A program made the position numbers and the translations under genes. Under the pieces are notes generated by a model that made no database searches, was not told where the DNA came from, and saw only the letters and a list, made by a program, of their open reading frames with translations. Below are positions 1-8,814 of a DNA stretch of 64,000 nt, piece by piece. The stretch is from Actinomycetota bacterium (GTDB lineage Bacteria; Actinomycetota; Actinomycetes; Mycobacteriales; Pseudonocardiaceae), in the NCBI GenBank assembly GCA_021324675.1, contig JAJPIR010000278.1, positions 1 to 64,000 of the forward strand, written 5' to 3'. Position 1 is the stretch's first letter. Each line of letters starts with the position of its first letter.

Positions 1-159
1 GGCGCTGCTCCAAACAACGGACACTGGTGGAAGGCTGGTGTTCGCCACCTCCTGCGGTCACCAGAAATGTCGCGGAAGGCGGATTAAGGTTGAGGGCAAC
101 CCTCTAGCACTGCTGTCGCGCAGCTGCACACACTGTCGGCCACCGACGGAGGGTGTGCC

Positions 160-1086
160 GTGACTGCGCTGACGACGGACAATGTCACCTGGGGGATCAC
201 CGGGCCGGAATTCCTGGCTGCCTACGGGCTACTCTTTCTGGTTTCCCTTTGTGGGATCATGGTCTTGCGCTGGTGGCTTGCCGCCGTACCGGCCGGGGTG
301 GCGACGGGTAAATTGTGCGAGCAGCCATACGACATCGCCTACCTCAACGGCGGCCCCGGGCTGGCAGTGCTCTCGGCGCTGACCTCTATGCGAGCCGCTG
401 GCACGATCGTGGCCGAGGGGCGCGGGCGAGTGCGCGCCGGCCGGCCGCTGGGTGACGGCGCTGACGAACTGGAGCGCGCCATTCACCTGGCGGCGGTCGA
501 GCCCATCACCCGGCATGACCTGGTGACCAACCGGCTTGTTCGCCTGGCGCTGGACAGCTCCCACCAGCGGTTGGAAAGTGCTGGGTTGTCGCTGAGCGCC
601 CGGCAGCGCCGCCGGATCAAGCTTGCCGGGTTGTGGATGGTGGCCGTGGCCGCATTCGGCTTGGTGCGATTAGTGGCCGGGGCGGCAAACGGGGCAGCGG
701 TCGGCTACCTCATCGAGGAGCTGATCGTGGTCGGCATTGTCGCCACAATCCTGCTCTGCACGGCGCCAAGAGCAAGCCGGCGCGGTAACGCGCACCTGAA
801 GAGCCTTCGGGTGAAGCATCCCGAACTGGCCCCGCGGATGCGGGCGGACTGGCGGGCCTACGGGCCGGCCGTCGCTGGACTCGGTGTAGGAATTTTCGGT
901 GCCAGCGCGTTGTGGGCATCAGATCCCAACCTCGCCGCGGATATGTCGGTACCGGGCGGGCCGGGGAAACTCCGTTACCGCGCCGCGGGATACGGCGGAT
1001 GGGGAGCTGGCTGTGGCGGCGGGGGATCAGCCGGAAGCTGTAGCGGTGGTGGCTGTGGCGGCGGTTGTGGCGGCGGGGGTTGCTGA
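160..1086 (+). CDS. TIGR04222-like membrane protein with Gly/Cys-rich C-terminal tail
   Basis: 308 aa, TM segments; C-terminus GGWGAGCGGGGSAGSCSGGGCGGGCGGGGC; TGATG overlap with the downstream DUF692 ORF. Confidence 0.8.
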   Translation: MTALTTDNVTWGITGPEFLAAYGLLFLVSLCGIMVLRWWLAAVPAGVATGKLCEQPYDIAYLNGGPGLAVLSALTSMRAAGTIVAEGRGRVRAGRPLGDGADELERAIHLAAVEPITRHDLVTNRLVRLALDSSHQRLESAGLSLSARQRRRIKLAGLWMVAVAAFGLVRLVAGAANGAAVGYLIEELIVVGIVATILLCTAPRASRRGNAHLKSLRVKHPELAPRMRADWRAYGPAVAGLGVGIFGASALWASDPNLAADMSVPGGPGKLRYRAAGYGGWGAGCGGGGSAGSCSGGGCGGGCGGGGC

Positions 1087-1910
1087 TGTCCCCGCTACCG
1101 TGGTCAGGCCTGGGTCTGGGCTGGCGAGCGGAGATTTCCGGGCTGGTCTCCATGCTGCCCGGACTGCAGTTCAGCGAGGTGATCGCCGAGTCGCTGCGCG
1201 GCGGCGCGCCGCCACCGGCACTGGCCATCCTGCGCGAACGCGGGGTGACGGTGATACCGCATGGGATCTCCCTTTCGCTCGGCGGAGCCGAACCGGTAGC
1301 CCGCAAGCGGGTCGCGCACCTGGCAGCATGCGCTCAGCGGCTGCGCTCACCACTGGTCAGTGAGCACATCGCTTTCGTTCGCGCTGGCGGGATGGAAGCT
1401 GGGCATCTGCTGCCGGTCCCGCGGTCCCGGGAAGCCTTGGACGTACTGGTCCGCAACGTCCGCCAGGCTCAGCATCTCCTTCCCGTGCCGCTGGCACTGG
1501 AGCCGATCGCTGCGTTGTTCGACTGGCCGGACGACGAGCTCTCCGAGGCGGACTTCCTCGCGGAACTGCTGTGGCGTACCGACGCCTGGCTGCTGCTAGA
1601 CATCGCCAACATCTATGCCAACGCGGTCAACCGTGGCAGCGATCCCATGGAGCTGCTGGAGAAGCTACCGCTGGAACGGGTGGCTTATGTGCACGTCGCT
1701 GGCGGGGCCGAGCACGACGGCTTGTACCACGACACGCACACCCACGCCACGTCCCCTGCGGTGCTGCAGCTGCTTGCCGAGCTGTGTGCCCGGCACCGAC
1801 CTCGGGCGATCATGTTGGAACGCGATGGCGCCTACCCACCAGCGGCCGAGCTGTACGCGGAGCTGGACCTGATCGCCGACGCTGCCCGTCTTACCCGGAT
1901 CACGACGTGA
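1086..1910 (+). CDS. DUF692 / MNIO family (MbnB/TglH-like) multinuclear iron oxygenase
   Basis: GLGWRAEI, SEHIAF, LLLDIANIYAN, VHVAGG...HDTHTHATS, MLERDG motifs typical of DUF692; ATG at 1086 overlaps the upstream stop. Confidence 0.85.
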   Translation: MSPLPWSGLGLGWRAEISGLVSMLPGLQFSEVIAESLRGGAPPPALAILRERGVTVIPHGISLSLGGAEPVARKRVAHLAACAQRLRSPLVSEHIAFVRAGGMEAGHLLPVPRSREALDVLVRNVRQAQHLLPVPLALEPIAALFDWPDDELSEADFLAELLWRTDAWLLLDIANIYANAVNRGSDPMELLEKLPLERVAYVHVAGGAEHDGLYHDTHTHATSPAVLQLLAELCARHRPRAIMLERDGAYPPAAELYAELDLIADAARLTRITT

Positions 1911-2251
1911 GGGCCGGGACAGTGACACCCGTGGCGGGCGATCTAGCAGCCCGGCAGGCCGCGCTGGTCACCGCGCTGGTTGGCGGTGGGGAACTGCCCG
2001 ACGGGTTTGACCACACCCGGGTAGCGGCCGCACGGCGGGCGCTGCTCGTCAAGCGGGCCGGTGACGTCACCAAAGCCTGGCCGCTGCTTGCCACCTCTCT
2101 CGGGGACGCCTGGCCAGAGTGCTTCATCACCTGGGCGGCATCTCATCCACCGCGGTGCGCGCAGCGCGACGGGAAGAACTTCATTCGCCAGTGCTGCCCA
2201 CGACTTGCTCGGTTTCGGAGCGGGCACCGCCGCTGGTTCGGTTTGCCGTGA
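1907..2251 (+). CDS. SCO6045-like partner protein of DUF692 operon
   Basis: GTG at 1907 overlaps the DUF692 stop (GTGA); LAARQAALVTALVGGGELPDGFDHTRVAAARRALLVKRAGDVTKAWPLLA resembles SCO6045-type C-terminal domains. Confidence 0.6.
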   Translation: MRAGTVTPVAGDLAARQAALVTALVGGGELPDGFDHTRVAAARRALLVKRAGDVTKAWPLLATSLGDAWPECFITWAASHPPRCAQRDGKNFIRQCCPRLARFRSGHRRWFGLP

Positions 2252-2465
2252 CACCGGCAGCACTCTCACCTCTTGCGCTGACCAGCGCGTCTGCTGGCCG
2301 TTGAGCGCATCGGCACTGTTCGGGCTCTGTCTCGACCTGCAGATCCAGTGATCTGGCCGGCAGTGTGACCATCGGTGCGCGCCATCGTTACCAGCTAGTA
2401 GCTGTCTCGGTCGTCGCCCCTGTCGCTGAGCGTGTGGTGACAGAGATCGTTGAAGAGGTTTAGCG

Positions 2466-2843
2466 ATGATAAAGAATCTTTTGATTGGGATAGGTATCCT
2501 TGCGGTTGCATTCCTATTATTTCCCCATTTGCCTATGGGGTCGAGGACTGGCGCCGAGCCTCACGGTGATGGCGCGTCGCGGGCGCCCTTCCCTTGCGAG
2601 TCGGACCACTCGATCCAGTGCACCTGGGGGCAGTATCAGCAAATAGCCGAGGAAAACTGCGCCAAAGATCACGCGCACGGCTGGCAGTGCGAGATAGTCA
2701 CCAATGGTCAGCCGCCGCACGCAGTTCGAATCCCGTCGGAGAGCGAACTTGCCGAGATGGGGCGGAAATTCGATGAGGCCACGAGGCGGTTATGCAGCGA
2801 CCTTGCCGACGCCGGATACGGATGCCACGCGAGCCACGACTGA
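2466..2843 (+). CDS. hypothetical exported/membrane-anchored protein with several Cys
   Basis: 125 aa; N-terminal hydrophobic segment MIKNLLIGIGILAVAFLLFPHLP. Confidence 0.5.
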   Translation: MIKNLLIGIGILAVAFLLFPHLPMGSRTGAEPHGDGASRAPFPCESDHSIQCTWGQYQQIAEENCAKDHAHGWQCEIVTNGQPPHAVRIPSESELAEMGRKFDEATRRLCSDLADAGYGCHASHD

Positions 2844-2908
2844 GCCGAAAGATCGGACCGCATCGACGTGAGCCACGACTGAGCCGAAAGATCGGACCGC
2901 ATCGACGT
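2831..2908. repeat. 39-bp perfect tandem duplication spanning a stop codon
   Basis: gagccacgactgagccgaaagatcggaccgcatcgacgt at 2831-2869 and 2870-2908. Confidence 0.95.
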
Positions 2909-3021
2909 TGCGATGTCCGGCCCGGGGATCGGGATACCGAAGGGGCAATCCGTGCAGGACCTGACTTGAGAGCCGGTCGGCTCTCCCGGAGATTTGTCGA
3001 TGTGCTGCTCGATGTCTCGGG

Positions 3022-4224
3022 TCATGGATGCGTGCTTGAGTTGGTGTGCCGGATGGCCTCAGCGAAGATGGGCAGGGATTGTTCCACCATGTCATCGGTG
3101 GCTGTGAGCGAGATGCGGAAGTATCCGGGCAGCTCGATGACGTGACCTGGAAGGACGGCGATGCCCTGCTGGGCCAGCCGTGCGCACCATGCCCGATCGT
3201 CGCCCCCTGGTGCCTGGGGTAGCAGGTAGAACGTGGCCTCTGGCAGCTGCACCCGGTATCCCTGCCTGCGTAATTCTGGGACCATGCGGTCGCGCCGACG
3301 TTGAATCGCTGCGACGTCAATGCACAAGCCGTCGATGTCGGGCAGGGCGTATTGCATGACCGCGTCCGGCATCGCCAGCCCCGACGATATAAGGACGTGC
3401 AACAGGGCTGTGCGCATGGCATCGGCCTGAGGTAAGCCCGGAGCCAAAGCGAGATAGCCCAGCCGTTGCCCCGGGGTGAGGGTGGTTTTGCTGTAGGTGT
3501 GGGCGAGCATTGAATAGGGGTGGAAAATGCCGGGGCTGACAAAGCGATGATCGTCGAACAGGATCCGGCTGTATGCTTCATCGGAGATCAACCAAATTGG
3601 TCGATCATGGCGGTCCGCTGTTTCGGCCAAACAGTCGGCGAGGCGCTGCAGGGCGGCGGCCGGATAGATTCGCCCACTGGGGTTGTGTGGCGTGTTCATG
3701 AGAATCGCTCGGGTCCGGGGCCCTATGACCGCGGCGATGGCGTCGACGTCCAAATCGAAGGTTGGGGGCCGGAGCCGAACACGAACCGGCGTGGCGCCGC
3801 TGGCCAGGATCATCGCCTCGTAGAAATACCATGGTGGGCTCAGGAAGACGACCTCATCGCCTGGATCGACCACGGCGTTGAGAGCTAGTGCGATGGCCCC
3901 GCCAGCAGCGCGGGTTAAAAAGATGTCCTCGGCGGCAAAGTCGGCGCCCAGCTCGGCGCTGAGCGCGGTCGCTGCCGCCTGCCGCGCTGGCTGGTGCTGG
4001 AAACGGTAGGCGAACCAGTCCGTGGCAGTGGGAACGCTGTATCGCTGTAACGCCTCGACGAAGCCGGGTGGGGGCAGCTCCTGTGGATCCCCGGTCATGA
4101 AATTGGCCACTGCGGGTGGCCTGCCGGCAGTCGGGTCCTGCAGCACCGTGTCAAAAAACGGACGCAGCGCCTGTTCTAGTGCCAGCACCCGTTGGGCGAA
4201 CAGCTGCTTGGCCATGGTGACCAT
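3022..4224 (-). CDS. class I/II PLP-dependent aminotransferase
   Basis: 400 aa; NTPHNPSGRIY, SDEAYSRILFD, SMLAHTYSKTTLTPGQRLGY motifs. Confidence 0.88.
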   Translation of the reverse strand: MVTMAKQLFAQRVLALEQALRPFFDTVLQDPTAGRPPAVANFMTGDPQELPPPGFVEALQRYSVPTATDWFAYRFQHQPARQAAATALSAELGADFAAEDIFLTRAAGGAIALALNAVVDPGDEVVFLSPPWYFYEAMILASGATPVRVRLRPPTFDLDVDAIAAVIGPRTRAILMNTPHNPSGRIYPAAALQRLADCLAETADRHDRPIWLISDEAYSRILFDDHRFVSPGIFHPYSMLAHTYSKTTLTPGQRLGYLALAPGLPQADAMRTALLHVLISSGLAMPDAVMQYALPDIDGLCIDVAAIQRRRDRMVPELRRQGYRVQLPEATFYLLPQAPGGDDRAWCARLAQQGIAVLPGHVIELPGYFRISLTATDDMVEQSLPIFAEAIRHTNSSTHP

Positions 4225-4454
4225 CCTTCCGGTGCAACTCGCAGTGCAGGGACGTCAAACCGGGATCGGTGATCGTGCTGCTTCCGGACTGCCATCCGCC
4301 CACGAGTGGGCTCATGCCGGACGACGCGCGTCGGGAAGGGATGGCGCGGCGTGGGCCGATGTGCGGGTCCATTCCCTCAACAACTGGTGGGGCAGCGGTC
4401 AAGGTGGTGACCGCTCGATGCCAGCCCCCTGTGCGGCCATCCGGCAAGGCCATC

Positions 4455-5174
4455 TCAAGCGGTCCGCGCACCAGCACGGGCTCGCTCTCGGTCAGCATGA
4501 CCCAGCGCCGATTTTGCCAAACATCCACGATGGGCTCTGATGATCACCAGTTCTTCCTCGCGCTGCCCGGATTCGACCAATCCTCGGGCTTCGAGCATGG
4601 TGGCCCGGGCGCGCATGACCGGGCCGAAAGGCACCGTGCACCGGGCGACAACCTCGGCCTGCAGCCCGGTGTCAGCAAAGCGCTTGAGGGTGATGTCCTC
4701 GTCGCACAGTGCGGAATGGACCACCAGGATCATCCCCTCTGGAGCGAGCAGATCGGGTCCTTCGGCGCAGAGGCGATCCACGATCAGTCGCCCGTCCAAG
4801 CCCCCGTCCCAGCAGCGGCTGATCCGGTGCCGCGGCAGCGCATCGTGGGCAGCCGGAACGTAGGGCGGGTTGGCCAGGATGAGATCGAACTGCTGGCCGG
4901 CTACCGGCCCACACAAGTCCCCCCAGCGCACTGTGCACGCCACCCGACGCAGACGGCTGTTAAGCCACGCCGCAGCAACCGAGCGCAGCGACAAATCCAC
5001 CGCAGTGACCGAAGCCGCGCCAGCCCGTGCGGCGGCCAACGCCAACGCCCCGGTGCCAGTGCCGACATCCAGCACACGGCGGCCAGCCGCATAGCCACCA
5101 GCGTGCAGAACCTCGATCAGGAACGTGGTGTCGCTGTCGACCGGGTACACCCCTGGAGGCCGTATCAAACACAC
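4455..5174 (-). CDS. HemK2/MTQ2-family methyltransferase
   Basis: VLDVGTGTGALALAAA and ILANPPYVP (NPPY) motifs. Confidence 0.85.
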   Translation of the reverse strand: MCLIRPPGVYPVDSDTTFLIEVLHAGGYAAGRRVLDVGTGTGALALAAARAGAASVTAVDLSLRSVAAAWLNSRLRRVACTVRWGDLCGPVAGQQFDLILANPPYVPAAHDALPRHRISRCWDGGLDGRLIVDRLCAEGPDLLAPEGMILVVHSALCDEDITLKRFADTGLQAEVVARCTVPFGPVMRARATMLEARGLVESGQREEELVIIRAHRGCLAKSALGHADRERARAGARTA

Positions 5175-5347
5175 GATTCTCTTCTACCCGCAACATGTGT
5201 TGGAAAAACGGCGGCCCTGCGTGTTTTGGAGCGATCTGGCTGAGGCGCCGCGGTGGGCAGGGTGGCCGATTAATTTGGGGCAGCCTGGCGGTCCTACTTC
5301 CCACAGCCCGGCGAGAGCACGCGGGCAGACGCTGAGAGGACGGACTC

Positions 5348-5830
5348 GTGCACATGCAGAAGATCACGCCATGCCTGTGGTTCGACACGCAGGGCGAAGA
5401 CGCGGCCAACTTCTACACCAGCATCTTCGACAATTCCAAGATCATCGACATTGCTCGCTACGGTGCTGCCGGTCCCGGGCCGGAAGGCGCGGTCATGACG
5501 GTTTTGTTCGAGTTGGACGGGCAGAGATTCGTCGCGTTGAACGGTGGACCGCAATTCACCTTCGATGAGGCCATCTCGTTTCAGGTGAGCTGCCAGACGC
5601 AGGAAGAGGTCGACTACTTCTGGAGCAAGCTGTCCGAAGGTGGGCAGGAAGGTCCGTGCGGCTGGCTGAAGGACCAATTCGGCGTCTCCTGGCAGATCGT
5701 CCCGACTGCATTGATGGAGCTGTTGAGCGATCCCGATCCGAGCAAGTCCCAAGCTGCGATGAAAGCAATGCTCGGCATGCAGAAGATCGATATCGAGGCC
5801 GTCCGGCGCGCGGCCGAGCAAGGTGTGTGA
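5348..5830 (+). CDS. VOC family protein (PhnB/3-demethylubiquinone methyltransferase-like)
   Basis: MQKITPCLWFDTQGEDAANFYTSIF...FVALNGGPQFTFDEAISF...FGVSWQIVP. Confidence 0.9.
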   Translation: MHMQKITPCLWFDTQGEDAANFYTSIFDNSKIIDIARYGAAGPGPEGAVMTVLFELDGQRFVALNGGPQFTFDEAISFQVSCQTQEEVDYFWSKLSEGGQEGPCGWLKDQFGVSWQIVPTALMELLSDPDPSKSQAAMKAMLGMQKIDIEAVRRAAEQGV

Positions 5831-5861
5831 CCCGGCACCATCGCGACTAGCCTGACGAGTC

Positions 5862-6797
5862 GTGGACTTCCGGATCTTCACCGAGCCCCAGCAAGGCGCC
5901 ACCTACCAGGATCAGCTGCGTGTCGCGCGCGCCGCGGAGGATGCCGGGTATGACGCGTTCTTCCGATCCGATCACTACCTGAGGATCGGCGAGGGCTCCG
6001 GTGAGCCCGGCCCCACCGATGCCTGGACAACGCTTTCCGGCTTGGCGCTGCAGACCAGCTCCATCCGCCTGGGCACGCTGGTGAGTCCGGCTACTTTCCG
6101 GCTCCCTGGACCGCTGGCGATCATCGTTGCGCAGGTGGACCAGATGTCCGGCGGCCGGGTCGAGCTGGGAATGGGCAGCGGCTGGTACGCCGACGAGCAC
6201 GCCGCCTACGGCATCCCGTTCCCACCGCTGCCCGAACGGTTCGACCGCTATGCCGAGCAGGTCGAGATCGTCACCGGGTTGTGGCGCACGCCATCAGGGC
6301 AGCGCTACTCCTTCACCGGGCGCCACTACCAGCTCACCGGCTCACCAGCGCTGCCCAAACCGGTGCAGCGGCCGCACCCGCCGCTGATCATCGGTGGCAC
6401 GGGGGCTCGCCGCACGCCGATGCTGGCCGCGCGGTTCGCCAACGAGTACAACGTCGCGTTCAGCTCGATCGAGACGACGAAAACCCAGTTCGACCGGGTC
6501 AGCGCGGCGTGCGCCGAGATCGGTCGCGACCCGGCGGAAGTCCGCCGCTCGGTTGCCCTTGTCGTCGCAGTGGCGCGCAACGAGGGCGAGCTGGCCCGCC
6601 GTGCCGAGGTGATTGGCCGGACGGTGGAGGATTTGCGCGCCCACGGTATCGCTGGACTACCGGCCGAGGCTGTCGATCGGGTGGGCACCTGGCGCGAGCG
6701 CACCGGGATCGACCGGATCTACCTGCAGCTGCTTGACCTGTCGGATCTGGATCACCTCGAGCTGGTTGCCGCGGAGGTCATGCCCGCGTTGCGCTGA
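5862..6797 (+). CDS. LLM class F420-dependent oxidoreductase
   Basis: MDFRIFTEPQQGATYQDQLRVARAAEDAGYDAFFRSDHYL; GRVELGMGSGWYADEH. Confidence 0.9.
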   Translation: MDFRIFTEPQQGATYQDQLRVARAAEDAGYDAFFRSDHYLRIGEGSGEPGPTDAWTTLSGLALQTSSIRLGTLVSPATFRLPGPLAIIVAQVDQMSGGRVELGMGSGWYADEHAAYGIPFPPLPERFDRYAEQVEIVTGLWRTPSGQRYSFTGRHYQLTGSPALPKPVQRPHPPLIIGGTGARRTPMLAARFANEYNVAFSSIETTKTQFDRVSAACAEIGRDPAEVRRSVALVVAVARNEGELARRAEVIGRTVEDLRAHGIAGLPAEAVDRVGTWRERTGIDRIYLQLLDLSDLDHLELVAAEVMPALR

Positions 6798-7656
6798 CCA
6801 GCCAAGCGATCGGTTCGTCCGCTTGATCTGGGCTGGGCCAGCAGGTCAGCTGGCGGCCGTAGCGGCCGGCGACGTCGAAAGGATTGTCGACACGCGCCTG
6901 CCAGCCAAGCTCGGCCAGCCATCCAGCCGGGTCGTCGACCCCGGATCGCCATGGTGCCCCGAATCCGGCCATCCGATCGGCGAGGTCGCTCAACGGTCCA
7001 TGGGACAGGGCCGACGCCCGGGTCACTTCCAGCGCCAGCGTGCTGCCCAACCCGGAAAGCCGCCCCGCCGTGCGTATCAGCGCGTCGTTGTCCTCGGGGC
7101 TGAGGTAGGCCAGCAGGCCCTCAGCGAGCCAGGCAGTCTGCTGGCCGGCCGCGAATCCAGCCGCCAGCAAGGCACCGGCCCAGCCAGCCGTCACGTCGGC
7201 GGTGACGGTATGGCGCTGGCAGCGTGCCCGGAGTCCTTCGCTCGCGATGACGTCCTCCTTGAGGGCTAGCACGTCAGATCGGTCAAGTTCGTACAGCTGG
7301 GTCCCAGTTGGCCAGAGCAGCCGGAATGCGCGGGCGTCCATGCCCGCGGCCAGGATCACCACCTGGCGGCACCCGGCGGCGCACGCCTCCAGCAGGCAAT
7401 CGTCGAAGTAGCGCGTGCGGACGGCGGCGTAATGGAGGAAGGCACGCGCGGTTTCCTCGTCAACAGGCCCGGAATGGGTAACACCGTGCGCGCCGCCGCG
7501 CAACGTTTGCGCCAGCTCGCGCCGAGCCCGCTGGGCAAGCTTTGCCGCGAGTGGGTCGTCGAACAGTCGGTCCGGCCGGTGACTTTCCACTGCCCGTGCC
7601 CAGGCCACTCCCAGCGCGGTGAGCCCGGCAGCGCTGAGCCCGTCGCTAGCTGCCAT
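6778..7656 (-). CDS. class I SAM-dependent methyltransferase (TIGR00027/LCM-like)
   Basis: RPDRLFDDPLAAKLA, AVRTRYFDDCL, QVVILAAGMDARAFRL motifs. Confidence 0.85.
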   Translation of the reverse strand: MAASDGLSAAGLTALGVAWARAVESHRPDRLFDDPLAAKLAQRARRELAQTLRGGAHGVTHSGPVDEETARAFLHYAAVRTRYFDDCLLEACAAGCRQVVILAAGMDARAFRLLWPTGTQLYELDRSDVLALKEDVIASEGLRARCQRHTVTADVTAGWAGALLAAGFAAGQQTAWLAEGLLAYLSPEDNDALIRTAGRLSGLGSTLALEVTRASALSHGPLSDLADRMAGFGAPWRSGVDDPAGWLAELGWQARVDNPFDVAGRYGRQLTCWPSPDQADEPIAWLVSATRA

Positions 7657-8674
7657 CCAGCACCGCCTTGACGGCGACCGTTGCGCGGTGCACGTCAGCG
7701 GTGTCGACGTCGTGGTGGGTCACGGCGCGGACCTGATCGGGCCCCAGCGCGCCCATCCGTACCCCATGCTCGTCCTCCAGCCGCTGGCAGAACGTCGGCG
7801 CATCGGCTACCTCGAACACCACGATGTTGGTGTCGACGGTATCGGGGTCGAGGCTGACAGCCGGCAGCCCGGCCAGCCCCTCGGCAAGGATCCGGGCATT
7901 GGTGTGATCGTCGGCCAGGCGGTCCACGTGGTGGTCGAGGGCCCACAGGCAGCCGGCCGCGACGATACCGGCCTGGCGCAGCGCCCCGCCCATCATCTGC
8001 TTGTATCGCCAAGCTTCCTCGATGAGCTCAGTGGAACCGGCCAGCACGGCGCCCACCGGCGCGCCCAGACCCTTGCTGAAGTCGATCCACGCGGTGTCGA
8101 ACCCGCGCGCCCACTCCGCAGCCGGCACGCCGGAGGCGACGACCGCGTTGAGCAGCCGTGCCCCGTCCAGGTGGGTGCGCAACCCGTGCCGCGCGGCGAC
8201 CTCCAGCAGCGCCCGCATGCGATCTAGCGGCCAGATCCGGCCACCGGCCAGGTTGGTGGTCTGCTCCACCGACACCAGGCGCGAGCGCGGTTGGTAGCGA
8301 TCTGCGGCCGGGAACAGCGCTGCTTCCAGCGCGGTGGCCGTGAACATGCCACCTTCGCCGGCCACCGGGGCGAGCACCGCGCCGGACAGCGCCGACGGCC
8401 CCCCACCCTCGGCGACCATCGGGTGCGACGTCGGGTGCAGGTGCACCGCGTCGCCGCCTGGCCGGATGTGCAGCCGGAAACCGATCGCATTGCACATCGT
8501 GCCCGACGGCAGGAACACCGCCGCGGGTTTGCCCAGCAGCGCGGCGACGCGCTCGCACAGCGTGTTGACGGTGGGGTCCTCACCCCGCTGCTCATCACCG
8601 ACCTCGGCGCGCGCCATCGCCTGGCGCATCTTCTCGACCGGCCGGGTCTGCGTATCCGAATACAGATTGATCAC
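7646..8674 (-). CDS. threonine aldolase family / beta-eliminating lyase
   Basis: INLYSDTQTRP, GDEQRGEDPTVNTLCERVAALLGKPAAVFLPSGTMCN; GTG start at 8674. Confidence 0.88.
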   Translation of the reverse strand: MINLYSDTQTRPVEKMRQAMARAEVGDEQRGEDPTVNTLCERVAALLGKPAAVFLPSGTMCNAIGFRLHIRPGGDAVHLHPTSHPMVAEGGGPSALSGAVLAPVAGEGGMFTATALEAALFPAADRYQPRSRLVSVEQTTNLAGGRIWPLDRMRALLEVAARHGLRTHLDGARLLNAVVASGVPAAEWARGFDTAWIDFSKGLGAPVGAVLAGSTELIEEAWRYKQMMGGALRQAGIVAAGCLWALDHHVDRLADDHTNARILAEGLAGLPAVSLDPDTVDTNIVVFEVADAPTFCQRLEDEHGVRMGALGPDQVRAVTHHDVDTADVHRATVAVKAVLDGS

Positions 8675-8695
8675 GTGTCTCCCGCTCCCCTCCCC

Positions 8696-8759
8696 CGCAG
8701 TCTGGATGCAGACTGCTGTTTTTCGGGCCTCGAAAACAGCAGTCTGCATCCAGACTGCG
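8696..8759. repeat. dispersed palindrome copy 1 (27-bp perfect arms)
   Basis: cgcagtctggatgcagactgctgtttt (8696-8722) / aaaacagcagtctgcatccagactgcg (8733-8759). Confidence 0.95.
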
Positions 8760-8775
8760 TTGGGTGGGTCACATG

Positions 8776-8809
8776 TGACAGTGGCACTGTCATGACAGGG
8801 GTACTGTCA
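8776..8809. promoter_or_regulatory. two adjacent dyads, probable MerR operator
   Basis: tgacagtg-g-cactgtca (8776-8792, perfect) followed directly by tgacaggggtactgtca (8793-8809); 5 bp before the merR GTG. Confidence 0.65.
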
Positions 8810-8814
8810 CGTAC

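Noticed and set aside
8696-8759. Rho-independent terminator
   Set aside because: Lies between divergent gene starts, and the same element recurs at two other loci; better described as a dispersed palindrome.
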